From positions 36,858-100,857 of the forward strand of contig WRIU01000009.1 in NCBI GenBank assembly GCA_009782565.1: 64,000 bases of DNA. The letters are read 5' to 3'. Positions 9,301-18,205 of this stretch are shown piece by piece (positions within the stretch are counted from its first letter, which is position 1; the number at the start of each line of letters is the position of its first letter). Source of the stretch: Betaproteobacteria bacterium. GTDB lineage: Bacteria; Pseudomonadota; Gammaproteobacteria; Burkholderiales; Rhodocyclaceae. A model generated the notes under the pieces. It was not told where the DNA came from. It did not search any database and saw only the letters and a program-made list of their open reading frames with translations. The position numbers and the translations under genes are program-made.

Positions 9301-10680
9301 ATGAAACGGATACCCGAAACAATCGGCAAATGCCAGATCGTGCGTGAAGTCGGGCGCGGCGCGACGGCGACCGTCTATGAGGCCAGACATCCGGGTTTTT
9401 CTGAGCCGATTGCGGTCAAGCACATCCGTTTCGGCGACGATAGCGGCGACGGAGCCAGGATGAACCGCCGCCTGCTCAAACTGCTGCGGGCCGAGGAAGC
9501 GGTGGCATGGCGCCTGGAACATCCCAATATCATTAGAATCCACGAAGTGGTGATCGAGCCGGAGCAGGCTTACGTCATCATGGAGTATTTTCCGGGTACG
9601 ACCCTGGAGCGATATTGCAATTTCGAGCACCGTTTGCCCGTGCACCGGGTGATCGGCATCATTTTCAAGTGCTGCATGGCGCTCGATTACGCCTACCGGC
9701 AGGGCATCGTGCACCGCGACATCAAACCGGCCAACATCCTGGTCGACGAAAAGGACGATGTGCGGATCACCGATTTCGGCCTGGCGCTCAATGTCGATAA
9801 AAGGGTTGAAGCGGATTCGACCTTCATCATGGGGGTCGGCTCCCCCGCCTACATGAGTCCGGAGCAGATCAAGAACTACCCTCTCAACCAGAAAACCGAT
9901 CTTTATTCGCTCGGGGTGGTGATGTTTCATCTGCTTGCGGGCCGGCTGCCGTTTCGCGCCGCTCATCCGGCGCAACTGGTCTATAAGATCATCAACGCCG
10001 ACCCGCCTCGCGTGTCGCACATCAACCCGGATGTGTCTGAACAAATGGACACGGTCATCCGCAAGGCGATGGAGAAAGACCTCTACTCGCGTTACAAGAA
10101 CGGCGCGGAATTCGCCAAGGATTTATCGGCGGTCCGTTACAAGATCGTCGATGAGGACGATGTCCAACTCGACACTTCGCGCTTTTCGATGCTTCGTAAA
10201 CAGGCGTTTTTCACTGAATTCGAGGACATCGAGCTATGGGAAGTGTTGCGTATCAGCGTCTGGCGCAATGCGCCAGGGCGAGTGAAGCTGATAAAAGAAG
10301 GCGATACTGAACAGCGTTTCGGTGTGTTGCTGGAAGGCCGGGTCGAACTGTCGGTCATGGGTCGGCGGGTGATGGAATTGGGGCCGGGAACGATTTTCGG
10401 CGAGTCGGCCTGGCTCGACAGGATCAATCATCGCCAGACGATGTCGGTCGTCTCATTGGAGCCGTTGGCCTATCTCGAAATCAACCCGGCCGCCCTGGTA
10501 CTGGCTACCGAGGAAGTCCAGGAAACTTTCCAGCGTGAAGTGGCTTCCGTGGTCGCACACCGCCTGGGCGCGCTGGCGCTCGTTCATGCCGAACACTGCG
10601 GAGCCGCGACCGAGGCAAATATGACTTCGACGAGCAACTTTGCCGCGAGCAAGTCCGAGTGGCGGTTGGTCGAGGGTTGA
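9301..10680 (+). CDS. Ser/Thr protein kinase fused to a cyclic-nucleotide-binding-type domain
   Basis: 459 residues from the ATG at 9301, which opens the kinase fold (GKCQIVREVGRGATATVYEA). Catalytic elements are complete: glycine loop, Lys40 in AVKHI, HRDIKPAN with Asp140, DFG at 158-160, and YMSPEQ for substrate binding. After the kinase (to about 270) and a linker comes a cNMP-type beta-roll at about 300-420 (KLIKEGDTEQRFGVLLEGRV ... GPGTIFGESAWLD). No transmembrane helix is visible. Probably a cytosolic kinase whose activity or location is set by the C-terminal domain. Whether it binds a nucleotide is unproven. It is divergent from mtaD. Confidence 0.88.
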   Translation: MKRIPETIGKCQIVREVGRGATATVYEARHPGFSEPIAVKHIRFGDDSGDGARMNRRLLKLLRAEEAVAWRLEHPNIIRIHEVVIEPEQAYVIMEYFPGTTLERYCNFEHRLPVHRVIGIIFKCCMALDYAYRQGIVHRDIKPANILVDEKDDVRITDFGLALNVDKRVEADSTFIMGVGSPAYMSPEQIKNYPLNQKTDLYSLGVVMFHLLAGRLPFRAAHPAQLVYKIINADPPRVSHINPDVSEQMDTVIRKAMEKDLYSRYKNGAEFAKDLSAVRYKIVDEDDVQLDTSRFSMLRKQAFFTEFEDIELWEVLRISVWRNAPGRVKLIKEGDTEQRFGVLLEGRVELSVMGRRVMELGPGTIFGESAWLDRINHRQTMSVVSLEPLAYLEINPAALVLATEEVQETFQREVASVVAHRLGALALVHAEHCGAATEANMTSTSNFAASKSEWRLVEG

Positions 10681-10721
10681 TTGTTTGTGGCTATCCCTGC
10701 TCGCCCCGCCAAAAATATCGT

Positions 10722-11096
10722 TTATTCCGGGAAGTCGTCCTGAATGTGACGTTGCTTGCGTAGAAAGCTGCCCAGTGTCGTCAGCATTTCCATCATGGCG
10801 GAACGCTCGTTCGACGAAAGCGATTCCAGCAACACCAGAAGTTGTTCCCCCTCGTCTGAACAAGGGAATTTTTCTTCTGTCAGCAGATTGGCAATCGGGA
10901 TGCGTAACAACGTTGATATGGCCTCCAACGTCACTAGTGACGGCAGCGTTGCACCTGTCTCGTATCTGGAAACGGTGGTCACATCCAGCCGAATAGCTTC
11001 CGCCAACTGTTCTTGGGTCAGTCTGGCACACCTGCGATAGTGAGCCAGATTCTGCCCCAGGCGGTGTGCCAGTGCCGAATGAAAGCGTTTGACCAT
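10722..11096 (-). CDS. XRE-family helix-turn-helix regulator
   Basis: 124 residues. An N-terminal HTH_3 domain spans about residues 11-66 (RLGQNLAHYRRCARLTQEQL ... TVSRYETGATLPSL). The C-terminal part (about 67-124) is predicted helical and not recognised. It is divergent from the unknown pair starting at 11232, with a 135-base gap holding TCATACAA repeats, so it most likely represses that pair and itself. The start ATG at 11096 gives the canonical HTH length; an upstream extension has no support. Confidence 0.85.
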   Translation of the reverse strand: MVKRFHSALAHRLGQNLAHYRRCARLTQEQLAEAIRLDVTTVSRYETGATLPSLVTLEAISTLLRIPIANLLTEEKFPCSDEGEQLLVLLESLSSNERSAMMEMLTTLGSFLRKQRHIQDDFPE

Positions 11097-11164
11097 AACT
11101 GATTGACAGACAAATGACAGCCATGATCGTTGGGCAGCGTACAATCGGTAATGATCTTAAATGT

Positions 11165-11215
11165 TCATACAAAACTAAGCATTATTTGCGTGCTTGTGTA
11201 AAATTCCTCATACAA
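11165..11215. promoter_or_regulatory. candidate operator repeats between the XRE gene and the unknown pair
   Basis: TCATACAA occurs at 11165-11172 and again at 11208-11215; the second copy faces TTGTGTA at 11194-11200 to form an imperfect inverted repeat (TTGTGTA-N7-TCATACAA). Such spaced repeats in a divergent XRE/target gap are what an HTH dimer would bind. The operator role is inference. Confidence 0.45.
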
Positions 11216-11231
11216 GTCAGGGAAAACATTG

Positions 11232-11748
11232 ATGGAATCAGAAAAGCATTTACCGATGACCAAGGCACGGGCTGAACTCGAAATCGCCCTTTTGCAAGCC
11301 GAAGCCGATTCCATGAGCAGCAGCGACCTTTACATCTGGCTTACCGAGAGTGGCCTGCCTTCTGAAGTGGCTGTTCGGTTCAGAGAGCTTATTGGCAAAG
11401 TAATATTTGTTTTGGATATAACGGTCAGCATCGGAAAAATAATCGTCATCAAACTAATCGAGTTTGTGAAAACTCATCCAAACATGGCAGTGGGTGCCGC
11501 TCTCGGAGCGGTGATTTCTTTGCTCGTCAGTTCTATTCCCGTGTGGGGTGTTGGCACCTATCGCGCTCGCCATGGGTATGGGTGTAGGCGCAATTGCGGG
11601 ACATCGCATGGATATGGGGCGTCGTTACGGAGGCGGCTGGGTTATCGAAATTTCGCAGGAAATTATTGAAATTTCGCGAAAATTCTTTCAAGAATTCATC
11701 GGCATTTTCCTTGCCGTGACAGATGAAATTAGGGCGGAACCCGCATGA
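11232..11748 (+). pseudogene. unrecognised small membrane-type protein, apparent frameshift
   Basis: Frame 1 runs from ATG 11232 through a helical N-terminus and hydrophobic segments (KVIFVLDITVSIGKIIVI, then MAVGAALGAVISLLVSSIPVW), then turns into an unlikely Cys/Arg/Tyr-rich tail ending at 11669. The sensible continuation (LAPIALAMGMGVGAIAGHRMD ... VTDEIRAEPA) is in another frame ending at 11748. Removing one G from the GGGG at 11545-11548 joins them into a 171-residue protein whose stop overlaps the next gene's ATG. So it is either a sequencing indel, a real mutation or, less likely, programmed shifting. The joined product has a glycine-rich hydrophobic hairpin. No family recognised. Confidence 0.6.
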
Positions 11749-12383
11749 TGAAATTCAGAAAGCAAGGTTCCGATCAAACCAGCGAAGCAGACGGAACGGG
11801 TGCGCTTCCGCTCCACGAAATTGACGACGGGAAAAAAATCACCAAAAAGCAGTTGCTGGAAGCGATCGACAGTTTGAAGAAAAATCCCAATGATCGGATA
11901 CGCATCCTCGGCGACGTGGGTATTACTGGCGTAGGCATGGGAGTTGGGGCAATGGCCGCCGGTTCTGTTGCCGCGATGGCGGGAGCAACCAAAGTTACCA
12001 TCGTTACGGGGCTCGCAGCAAAGCTTGGCATCACGGCTGTTGCCGCAACGCCCAGCGGATGGGTTGTGGGCACTGCGGCAGCAGGAAGCGCTTTGTTCTA
12101 TGGGGTTTCGCGCCTGATAAGAAGTGGCGCGATGTCCGAAGGCAGAAAACGCGAACTTCTGGAAAAATTCAACGAACAGATCCGTGAAATCAAAGCAAAA
12201 GAAAACATCATTTCTATTACCTCTTCAGATCGCAATCGATTCATCGTTTCGTTGCGGGAAGTGATTGAAAAAAATCTATTGTTACCTGAAAAAGCCTTTC
12301 GCCTGATTGAAGCCGTGGAGAATGGAAATATGCCAATATCATCAGCCTGTAAGCTGGTGCAGGGGGTGTTGCAGGCCGAGTGA
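11745..12383 (+). CDS. unrecognised protein with glycine-rich hydrophobic segments
   Basis: 212 residues. A charged N-terminus (about 1-55) includes KKITKKQLLEAIDSLKKNPN. Then a glycine/alanine-rich hydrophobic region follows at about 63-125 (VGITGVGMGVGAMAAGSVAA; TPSGWVVGTAAAGSALFYGV), with GxxxG spacing suited to membrane insertion and helix packing. A charged coiled-coil-like stretch (ERKRELLEKFNEQ-type) and a helical C-terminal region follow. There is no signal peptide. It begins inside the stop of the preceding gene (ATGATG), so the two are translationally coupled and likely work together. No confident family; I do not assign a function. Confidence 0.75.
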   Translation: MMKFRKQGSDQTSEADGTGALPLHEIDDGKKITKKQLLEAIDSLKKNPNDRIRILGDVGITGVGMGVGAMAAGSVAAMAGATKVTIVTGLAAKLGITAVAATPSGWVVGTAAAGSALFYGVSRLIRSGAMSEGRKRELLEKFNEQIREIKAKENIISITSSDRNRFIVSLREVIEKNLLLPEKAFRLIEAVENGNMPISSACKLVQGVLQAE

Positions 12384-12394
12384 TTGAAGTAATG

Positions 12395-12411
12395 GCGTGG
12401 CATTGCCACGC
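12395..12411 (+). terminator. hairpin after the unknown pair
   Basis: Perfect 7-bp stem GCGTGGC-ATT-GCCACGC twelve bases after the stop of the second gene. No U-run follows, so it may be a weak terminator or a transcript-stabilising hairpin. Confidence 0.4.
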
Positions 12412-12630
12412 GTTACGCCAAAAATACAGCATCCTTTCCCGCCGTCGTGCATATCAAGTGCATTGCAATTTGGGCAAAAATCTATTGACGACACTATCCA
12501 ATGCGATAGAAATATTGTTGAGATCTCCTGCGGAGGCTTCTGGGAGTATGGGTTCTGTCAAAATTGCTGTTATGCTGATCATTGCCCCGGTGGCGTGGTT
12601 TTCCCTGCCCGGTTTCACAGGATCGACACC

Positions 12631-14166
12631 ATGAAAGACGCATTGATCATTTTCGACACTACCCTGCGCGACGGCGAACAAAGCCCTGGCGCGTCGATGA
12701 CGCAGGAGGAAAAACTGCGTATCGCCCGCCAACTGGAGCGGATGCGTGTCGACGTGATCGAGGCGGGTTTCCCAGCGGCCTCTCCCGGCGATTTCGAGGC
12801 CGTGCGCGCCATTGCCGGAGCTATCCGGGAGTCTGTCGTGTGCGGGCTTTCCCGCGCTAGCGAGCAGGACATCGCCCGTGCCGGCGAAGCCGTCGCCCCG
12901 GCAGCGCGCAAGAGGATTCACACCTTCATCGCCACCAGCCCCATCCACATGGAGAAAAAGCTCCGGATGACTCCCGACCAGGTCATCGAGCAGGCGGTTA
13001 AGGCGATTGGTTGGGCGCGCCAATATACCGATGATGTCGAATTCTCCGCTGAGGACGCCGGGCGCTCCGAAATCGATTTTCTCGCGCGCGTCTTCGAGGC
13101 GGCCATCCGCGCCGGAGCCGGAACCATCAACGTGCCCGACACCGTCGGCTACAACATCCCCGATCAATACGCCGCTACCCTGCGCGCCCTGATCGAGCGT
13201 GTGCCCAATGCCGACAAGGTGATCTGGTCGGTGCATTGCCATAACGACCTCGGCCTGGCTGTCGCCAATTCGCTCGCCGCCGTCGTGGCGGGCGCACGGC
13301 AGGTGGAATGTACGATCAACGGGCTGGGGGAACGCGCGGGCAACGCCTCGCTCGAAGAAATCGTCATGGCGGTGCGTACCCGTGCCGATGCGTTCCCCGT
13401 ACAGACCCGCATCGACACGACCCAGATCGTGCCCGCCTCGCGGCTCGTCTCGCAAATTACCGGCTACCCGGTGCAGCCCAACAAGGCCATCGTCGGCGCG
13501 AATGCCTTCGCCCACGAAGCGGGCATCCACCAGGACGGCGTGCTCAAAAGCCGCGAAACCTACGAAATCATGCGCGCTGAAGATGTCGGTTGGGGCGCGA
13601 ACAAGCTGGTATTGGGCAAACACTCTGGTCGCAACGCTTTCCGCGCCCGCTTGCAGGAAATCGGCATCGAGACGGGTTCCGAAGAACGGCTCAACACCGC
13701 CTTTGCGCGCTTCAAGGAACTGGCCGACAAGAAGCATGAGATTTTCGACGAAGACCTCCATGCCCTGATGAGCGATGAGGCTATCGCGCCAGAGCAGGAA
13801 CACTTCCGCCTGATCTCGGCGCGCTTCCACTCGGAAACCGGCGAAACCCCGCAAGCCGAGATCACTCTTTCTGCGGGCGGCAGGGAAACCCACAGCCGCG
13901 CCGTTGGTTCCGGCCCCGTAGACGCCGCGTTCAAGGCCATCGAGGCCATTGCCGAAAGCGGCAGCCGGTTGTTGCTCTATTCCGTCAATGCCATTACTAC
14001 GGGAACAGACGCCCAGGGCGAAGTCACCGTGCGGCTCGCGCGCGACGGGCGCATCGTCAACGGGCAGGGAGCGGATACTGACATCATCGTCGCCTCGGCT
14101 AAGGCTTACCTGAACGCACTCAACAAGCTGCACACAGGCAGCGAGAGGTTGAATCCGCAGTTGTAG
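12631..14166 (+). CDS. leuA: 2-isopropylmalate synthase
   Basis: 511 residues from the ATG at 12631 (AGGA upstream; the frame is open further 5' but without family similarity). It condenses acetyl-CoA and 2-oxoisovalerate, the first committed step to leucine. Seen: [32 protein letters not shown] with the metal Hx[28 protein letters not shown], and a C-terminal regulatory LeuA domain for leucine feedback. It stands alone, not with leuBCD. In the 247-base gap upstream I see no convincing leader peptide; a TTGACG at 12485 may be a -35 element. Confidence 0.96.
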   Translation: MKDALIIFDTTLRDGEQSPGASMTQEEKLRIARQLERMRVDVIEAGFPAASPGDFEAVRAIAGAIRESVVCGLSRASEQDIARAGEAVAPAARKRIHTFIATSPIHMEKKLRMTPDQVIEQAVKAIGWARQYTDDVEFSAEDAGRSEIDFLARVFEAAIRAGAGTINVPDTVGYNIPDQYAATLRALIERVPNADKVIWSVHCHNDLGLAVANSLAAVVAGARQVECTINGLGERAGNASLEEIVMAVRTRADAFPVQTRIDTTQIVPASRLVSQITGYPVQPNKAIVGANAFAHEAGIHQDGVLKSRETYEIMRAEDVGWGANKLVLGKHSGRNAFRARLQEIGIETGSEERLNTAFARFKELADKKHEIFDEDLHALMSDEAIAPEQEHFRLISARFHSETGETPQAEITLSAGGRETHSRAVGSGPVDAAFKAIEAIAESGSRLLLYSVNAITTGTDAQGEVTVRLARDGRIVNGQGADTDIIVASAKAYLNALNKLHTGSERLNPQL

Positions 14167-14366
14167 GGAAAAACGAAAAACGCGCACGGGACGGATTTGC
14201 TGTGCGAACGGTTCACTCACGAACCTGCCGGCCGCTCCGGCAGTGAAGCCGTGCATCCATTGTGCGTCGCAAGGCAAAAAGGCTTGCTACTCCCGTTAAA
14301 GGCGTTTGATGGATTATAATTCTGTCGTTTTCCCAAATTTCGTCCTCCCGGACAGAGGAAAGGGTC

Positions 14367-14975
14367 ATGAGTGATCACAAGCAAGACTGCGATTGCGAAC
14401 GCAGGAATCTCCTGATAGCGACCTCTGCGGTCGGCGGTGTGGCTGTGGCTGCTGCTGCGGTGCCATTCGTCGCCAGCCTGGCTCCATCGGAACGGGCAAA
14501 GGCCATTGGGGCGCCGGTCATCGTGGATATCGGCAAACTCGCTCCCGGCGAAAAGACCGTGGTGAAATGGCGTGGCAAGCCAGTGTGGATTTTGCGCCGC
14601 ACGCCGGAAATGCTTGCCTCGCTGAAGGCCGCCGAGGAAAAACTCAGCGATCCGGGTTCCGAAAAGTCCGACCAGCCCGACTACACCAAAACCCCGACCC
14701 GCGCAATCAAGGACGAGTACCTTGTCGCCATCGGTATCTGTACCCACCTCGGCTGCTCGCCGTCCGACAAACTCAAGACCGGCAACGCCGAAGGCATGGC
14801 GGCGGATTGGGCGGGCGGGTTCCTCTGCCCGTGCCACGGCTCACTGTTCGACCTCGCCGGACGTGTGTTCAAGAGCCAGCCGGCGCCAACCAATCTCGAA
14901 ATCCCGCCGCATAGGTATCTTTCCGATACCTCTATCATCATCGGCGAAGATTCCAACGATTCCAAAGGGGCTTAA
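14367..14975 (+). CDS. petA: ubiquinol-cytochrome c reductase, Rieske iron-sulfur subunit
   Basis: 202 residues. An N-terminal twin-arginine-type anchor (ERRNLLIATSAVGGVAVAAA) is followed by the Rieske domain. Its cluster ligands are in CTHLGC (about residues 131-136) and CPCHGS (about 153-158). It takes electrons from ubiquinol in the cytochrome bc1 complex on the periplasmic face. AGAGGAAAGGGTC upstream is a good ribosome site. First gene of petABC, four bases before petB. Confidence 0.97.
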   Translation: MSDHKQDCDCERRNLLIATSAVGGVAVAAAAVPFVASLAPSERAKAIGAPVIVDIGKLAPGEKTVVKWRGKPVWILRRTPEMLASLKAAEEKLSDPGSEKSDQPDYTKTPTRAIKDEYLVAIGICTHLGCSPSDKLKTGNAEGMAADWAGGFLCPCHGSLFDLAGRVFKSQPAPTNLEIPPHRYLSDTSIIIGEDSNDSKGA

Positions 14976-14978
14976 AGC

Positions 14979-16340
14979 ATGGCCGCGAACAGCAGTTTCC
15001 AAAAATACCAGTCGGACGGCTCACGCCTCGGCAACCTGCTGGAGTGGTTTGATGCCCGCTTCCCGCTGACCTCCATGTGGAAGACGCATATGTCCGAGTA
15101 CTATGCGCCGAAGAATTTCAACTTCTGGTACTTCTTCGGGGTCATCTCCCTCCTGGTACTTGTCATCCAGTTCGTGACCGGGATTTTCCTGGTCATGCAC
15201 TACAAGCCCGACGGTACGCTCAACGCTTCCGGCATTCCGATCGCTTTTGCCAGCGTTGAATACATCATGCGCGACGTTCCCGGCGGCTGGCTGATCCGGT
15301 ACATGCACTCGACTGGCGCTTCAGCCTTCTTCATCGCCATCTACCTGCACATGTTCCGGGGCATGCTCTACGGTTCCTACCGCAAGCCGCGCGAACTGAT
15401 CTGGGTGACCGGCGTTGTGATCTTTCTGTGCCTGATGGCGATTGCCTTCATGGGCTACCTGCTGCCCTGGGGGCAGATGTCCTACTGGGGCGCTCAAGTC
15501 ATCATCAATCTCTTCTCGGCGATTCCCCTTGTCGGTGAGGGTCTCTCGACGCTCATCCGGGGCGACTTCGTGGTCTCCGACGCGACGCTGAACCGCTTCT
15601 TCGCGTTTCACGTCTGTGCCGTGCCGCTGGTGCTGCTCGGGTTGGTTGTCATGCACGTCCTGGCGCTGCACGAAGTCGGCTCGAACAATCCGGATGGCGT
15701 GGAAATCAAAAAATTCAAGGACGAAAAAGGCATCCCGCTCGACAGTGTGCCCTTCCATCCGCAGTACACGATCGGCCACGACCTGCCTGCCTGCGTCATC
15801 TTCCTGATACTCTTTTTCGGGGTCGCCTTTTTCTTGCCGGAAATGGGTGGTTACTTCCTGGAGTACAACAACTTCCTGCCCGCAGACCCCATGAAGACGC
15901 CGGCGCACCTCGCCCCGGTGTGGTACTTCACGCCGTTCTACTCGATGCTGCGTGCGATGGTCTGGAATTTCTTCTGGATCGACGCCAAGTTCTGGGGCGT
16001 GGTTTCCATGGGCGGCGGCGTTGTGATCCTGGCCTTCCTGCCCTGGCTCGACCGCAGCCCGGCGAAGTCCATCCGCTATCGCGGCCCGATCTTCAAAACC
16101 CTGCTCACGATCTTCGTAATCGGGTTCGTGATTCTCGGTTACCTGGGAACCAAGGCTCCGGGTTATTACTTCTTCGGCTACACCCCGTCCGAAGGCTTCA
16201 ACCCGCTGAACATCCTGCTCTCTGGCGACATTCACACAAGGCTCTTCACCTTCTACTACTTCCTCTTCTTCCTGACGATGCCGTATTGGTCGAAGATCGA
16301 CAAATGCAAGCCGGTTCCGGAAAGGGTGACGTCCAAATGA
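14979..16340 (+). CDS. petB: ubiquinol-cytochrome c reductase, cytochrome b subunit
   Basis: 453 residues, polytopic. Heme-ligating segments MHSTGASAFFIAIYLHMFRG and FHVCAVPLVLLGLVVMHVLA, and the Qo-site PEWY-type region (here APVWYFTPFYSMLRAM, so PVWY rather than PEWY). The b- and c-terminal transmembrane domains are fused as one cytochrome b, as usual in proteobacteria. The stop overlaps the petC start (ATGA). The PVWY reading is a known lineage variant, not necessarily a defect. Confidence 0.97.
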   Translation: MAANSSFQKYQSDGSRLGNLLEWFDARFPLTSMWKTHMSEYYAPKNFNFWYFFGVISLLVLVIQFVTGIFLVMHYKPDGTLNASGIPIAFASVEYIMRDVPGGWLIRYMHSTGASAFFIAIYLHMFRGMLYGSYRKPRELIWVTGVVIFLCLMAIAFMGYLLPWGQMSYWGAQVIINLFSAIPLVGEGLSTLIRGDFVVSDATLNRFFAFHVCAVPLVLLGLVVMHVLALHEVGSNNPDGVEIKKFKDEKGIPLDSVPFHPQYTIGHDLPACVIFLILFFGVAFFLPEMGGYFLEYNNFLPADPMKTPAHLAPVWYFTPFYSMLRAMVWNFFWIDAKFWGVVSMGGGVVILAFLPWLDRSPAKSIRYRGPIFKTLLTIFVIGFVILGYLGTKAPGYYFFGYTPSEGFNPLNILLSGDIHTRLFTFYYFLFFLTMPYWSKIDKCKPVPERVTSK

Positions 16341-17017
16341 AAACGCACGCAATCAAACTCCTCAAGCGCCTCGCTGCCGCCGTTCTTTTCGCGCCGGTTC
16401 TGGCAATGGCATCCACGGCCATGCACCTGGACAAGGCTCCGGTCAGCACCGACCAGCAAAAGCTCCAGCGCGGCGCGGAATTGTTCATCAAGTACTGCTT
16501 GAACTGCCATAGCGCCTCGATGGTGCGTTACAGCGAGTTGAAGAAGCTCGGCTTCGACGAAAAGAAGATCACCGAGGAACTGATTTACTCCGGCGGAAAA
16601 ATCGGCGACCTGATGACCATTGCCATGACCCGCGACGATGCCGAAGCCTGGTTTGGCACTGCGCCGCCCGACCTTTCCCTGATGGCGCGCGCCAAGGGGT
16701 CGGAATTCGGCTCGGGAGCCGATTATCTCTACACCTACCTGCGTGGTTTCTACAAAGACGAGAACCGCCCGACAGGCTGGAACAACAAAGTTTTTGACAA
16801 TGTCGGCATGCCGCATGCGCTGTGGGATCTGCAAGGCGAGCAACCCGCCGAGAAATACGACGAAGATGTCGCCGATCTCGTCTCCTTCATGGTATGGATG
16901 GGCGAGCCTGACTCGGGATCGCGCAAGAAAATTGGCATTTTCGTTATTATTTTCCTTGCCGGTTTCTACGTGCTGACCCATAAGCTTGGAAAGACCTACT
17001 GGAAAAACACCCACTGA
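16337..17017 (+). CDS. petC: ubiquinol-cytochrome c reductase, cytochrome c1 subunit
   Basis: 226 residues. Signal peptide ends near VLAMAS, the heme site is YCLNCHS (CxxCH, about residues 54-58), and a C-terminal membrane anchor (IGIFVIIFLAGFYVLTHKLG) holds it to the inner membrane. It passes electrons from the Rieske protein to soluble cytochrome c. Translationally coupled to petB by a 4-base overlap. Confidence 0.97.
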   Translation: MKTHAIKLLKRLAAAVLFAPVLAMASTAMHLDKAPVSTDQQKLQRGAELFIKYCLNCHSASMVRYSELKKLGFDEKKITEELIYSGGKIGDLMTIAMTRDDAEAWFGTAPPDLSLMARAKGSEFGSGADYLYTYLRGFYKDENRPTGWNNKVFDNVGMPHALWDLQGEQPAEKYDEDVADLVSFMVWMGEPDSGSRKKIGIFVIIFLAGFYVLTHKLGKTYWKNTH

Positions 17018-17030
17018 CCGCGAACATGGA

Positions 17031-17056
17031 CATGCGGGGTTTTTAGGCCCCGCATG
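17031..17056 (+). terminator. hairpin ending petABC
   Basis: CATGCGGGG pairs with CCCCGCATG around a T-rich loop, 14 bases after the petC stop. A second GCACCG/CGGTGC hairpin followed by a broken T-run lies at about 17080-17115, just ahead of sspA. Confidence 0.65.
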
Positions 17057-17139
17057 CCCCGATTGTTTACCCTCTTGATACCCTTACGCACCGTTACGCG
17101 GTGCGCTTTCGTTTTTGACCCCCTGGGAGCAACCCAACC

Positions 17140-17736
17140 ATGATGAATCTATACTCCGGCACGACCGACCCATTCAGTCACCGTTGCCGGATCGTGCTCT
17201 ACGAAAAGGGCATGGATTTTGAAATCATAGATGTCGACCTCTACAACAAGCCCGAAGACATCGCCATCATCAACCCCTACAACCGAGTGCCGGTGCTGGT
17301 CGACCGCGACCTCGTGCTTTACGAAGCGAACATCATCAACGAATACATCGACGAGCGTTTCCCGCATCCGCAACTGATGCCGCCCGACCCGATCATGCGC
17401 GCGCGCGCGCGCCAATTGCTGCACACCTTCGAGCGCGAGATGTTCGAGCACATCCCGAAGCTTGAAGCCAACCAGGAAGGCGTCGAAAAAACGTGCGCCC
17501 ATGTGCGCGACCACCTCATCCAGCTCGCGCCGATGTTTACCAAGCAGAAATTCATGCTTGGGGATGAATTCTCCATGCTCGATGTGGCCATTGCACCATT
17601 GCTGTGGCGGCTTGGCCTGTATGGCATCGAGCTGCCCAAGACGGCTTCGCCATTGATGAAGTACGCAGAGCGCATTTTCAGCCGCCAGGGGTTCATCGAC
17701 GCCCTGACGCCTTCCGAAAAGGTCATGCGGCGCTAA
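17140..17736 (+). CDS. sspA: stringent starvation protein A (glutathione S-transferase fold)
   Basis: 198 residues. N-terminal thioredoxin-like domain (NLYSGTTDPFSHRCRIVLYE) and C-terminal all-helical GST domain. SspA binds RNA polymerase and modulates stationary-phase and stress transcription; it usually lacks GST activity. Its position between petABC and sspB is the standard betaproteobacterial order. Confidence 0.94.
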   Translation: MMNLYSGTTDPFSHRCRIVLYEKGMDFEIIDVDLYNKPEDIAIINPYNRVPVLVDRDLVLYEANIINEYIDERFPHPQLMPPDPIMRARARQLLHTFEREMFEHIPKLEANQEGVEKTCAHVRDHLIQLAPMFTKQKFMLGDEFSMLDVAIAPLLWRLGLYGIELPKTASPLMKYAERIFSRQGFIDALTPSEKVMRR

Positions 17737-17756
17737 CGTTCAGGGGGAAAACCGTC

Positions 17757-18179
17757 ATGGTATCCACCAAGCCCTATCTGATTCGCGCCATTTACGAATG
17801 GTGCGTCGATCAGGGGTTTACCCCCTACCTCGCGGCGCGGGTCGACCAACATGTGCGCGTACCTTCCGGCTATGCCCGTGAAGGCCAGATCGTGCTCAAC
17901 GTCGGTCCCGAGGCAACCCATCAGCTCAAGATCGACAATGAACAGGTAGCATTCCAGGCGCGCTTCAATGGTATGGCGCACCAGATCATTGTGCCGATCG
18001 GCAATGTCATGGCAATCTATGCGCGCGAGAACGGGCAGGGCATGACGTTCGATGTATCGGGCATGCAGGAATTCGCCGAGAAAGAACCTGGTTCTGCCGA
18101 AGCGGAATTGGGCCCGCCGGATGAATCTCCGCCGCCGCCCGCTTCCCCGCGTGGCTCGCACCTGAAAGTCATCAAATAA
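17757..18179 (+). CDS. sspB: ClpXP protease specificity-enhancing factor SspB
   Basis: 140 residues from ATG 17757 (CAGGGGGAAAACC upstream). The folded domain (KPYLIRAIYEWCVDQGFTPY ... VPIGNVMAIYARENGQGM) binds the ssrA tag, and the acidic/Pro-rich tail ending RGSHLKVIK carries the ClpX-docking XB motif. It delivers tmRNA-tagged proteins to ClpXP, so it acts with the permuted ssrA in this window; the tag ANDERFAVAA retains an SspB-recognisable start. Confidence 0.95.
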   Translation: MVSTKPYLIRAIYEWCVDQGFTPYLAARVDQHVRVPSGYAREGQIVLNVGPEATHQLKIDNEQVAFQARFNGMAHQIIVPIGNVMAIYARENGQGMTFDVSGMQEFAEKEPGSAEAELGPPDESPPPPASPRGSHLKVIK

Positions 18180-18205
18180 CAGAAAAAAAGGGCGCGGAGA
18201 CAGCA

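Noticed and set aside
12384..12630. Leucine attenuator leader ahead of leuA
   Set aside because: No short frame with a run of Leu codons followed by a terminator hairpin.
12454..14277. 607-codon open frame antisense to leuA
   Set aside because: Same kind of shadow; composition follows leuA codon bias and no family pattern is present.
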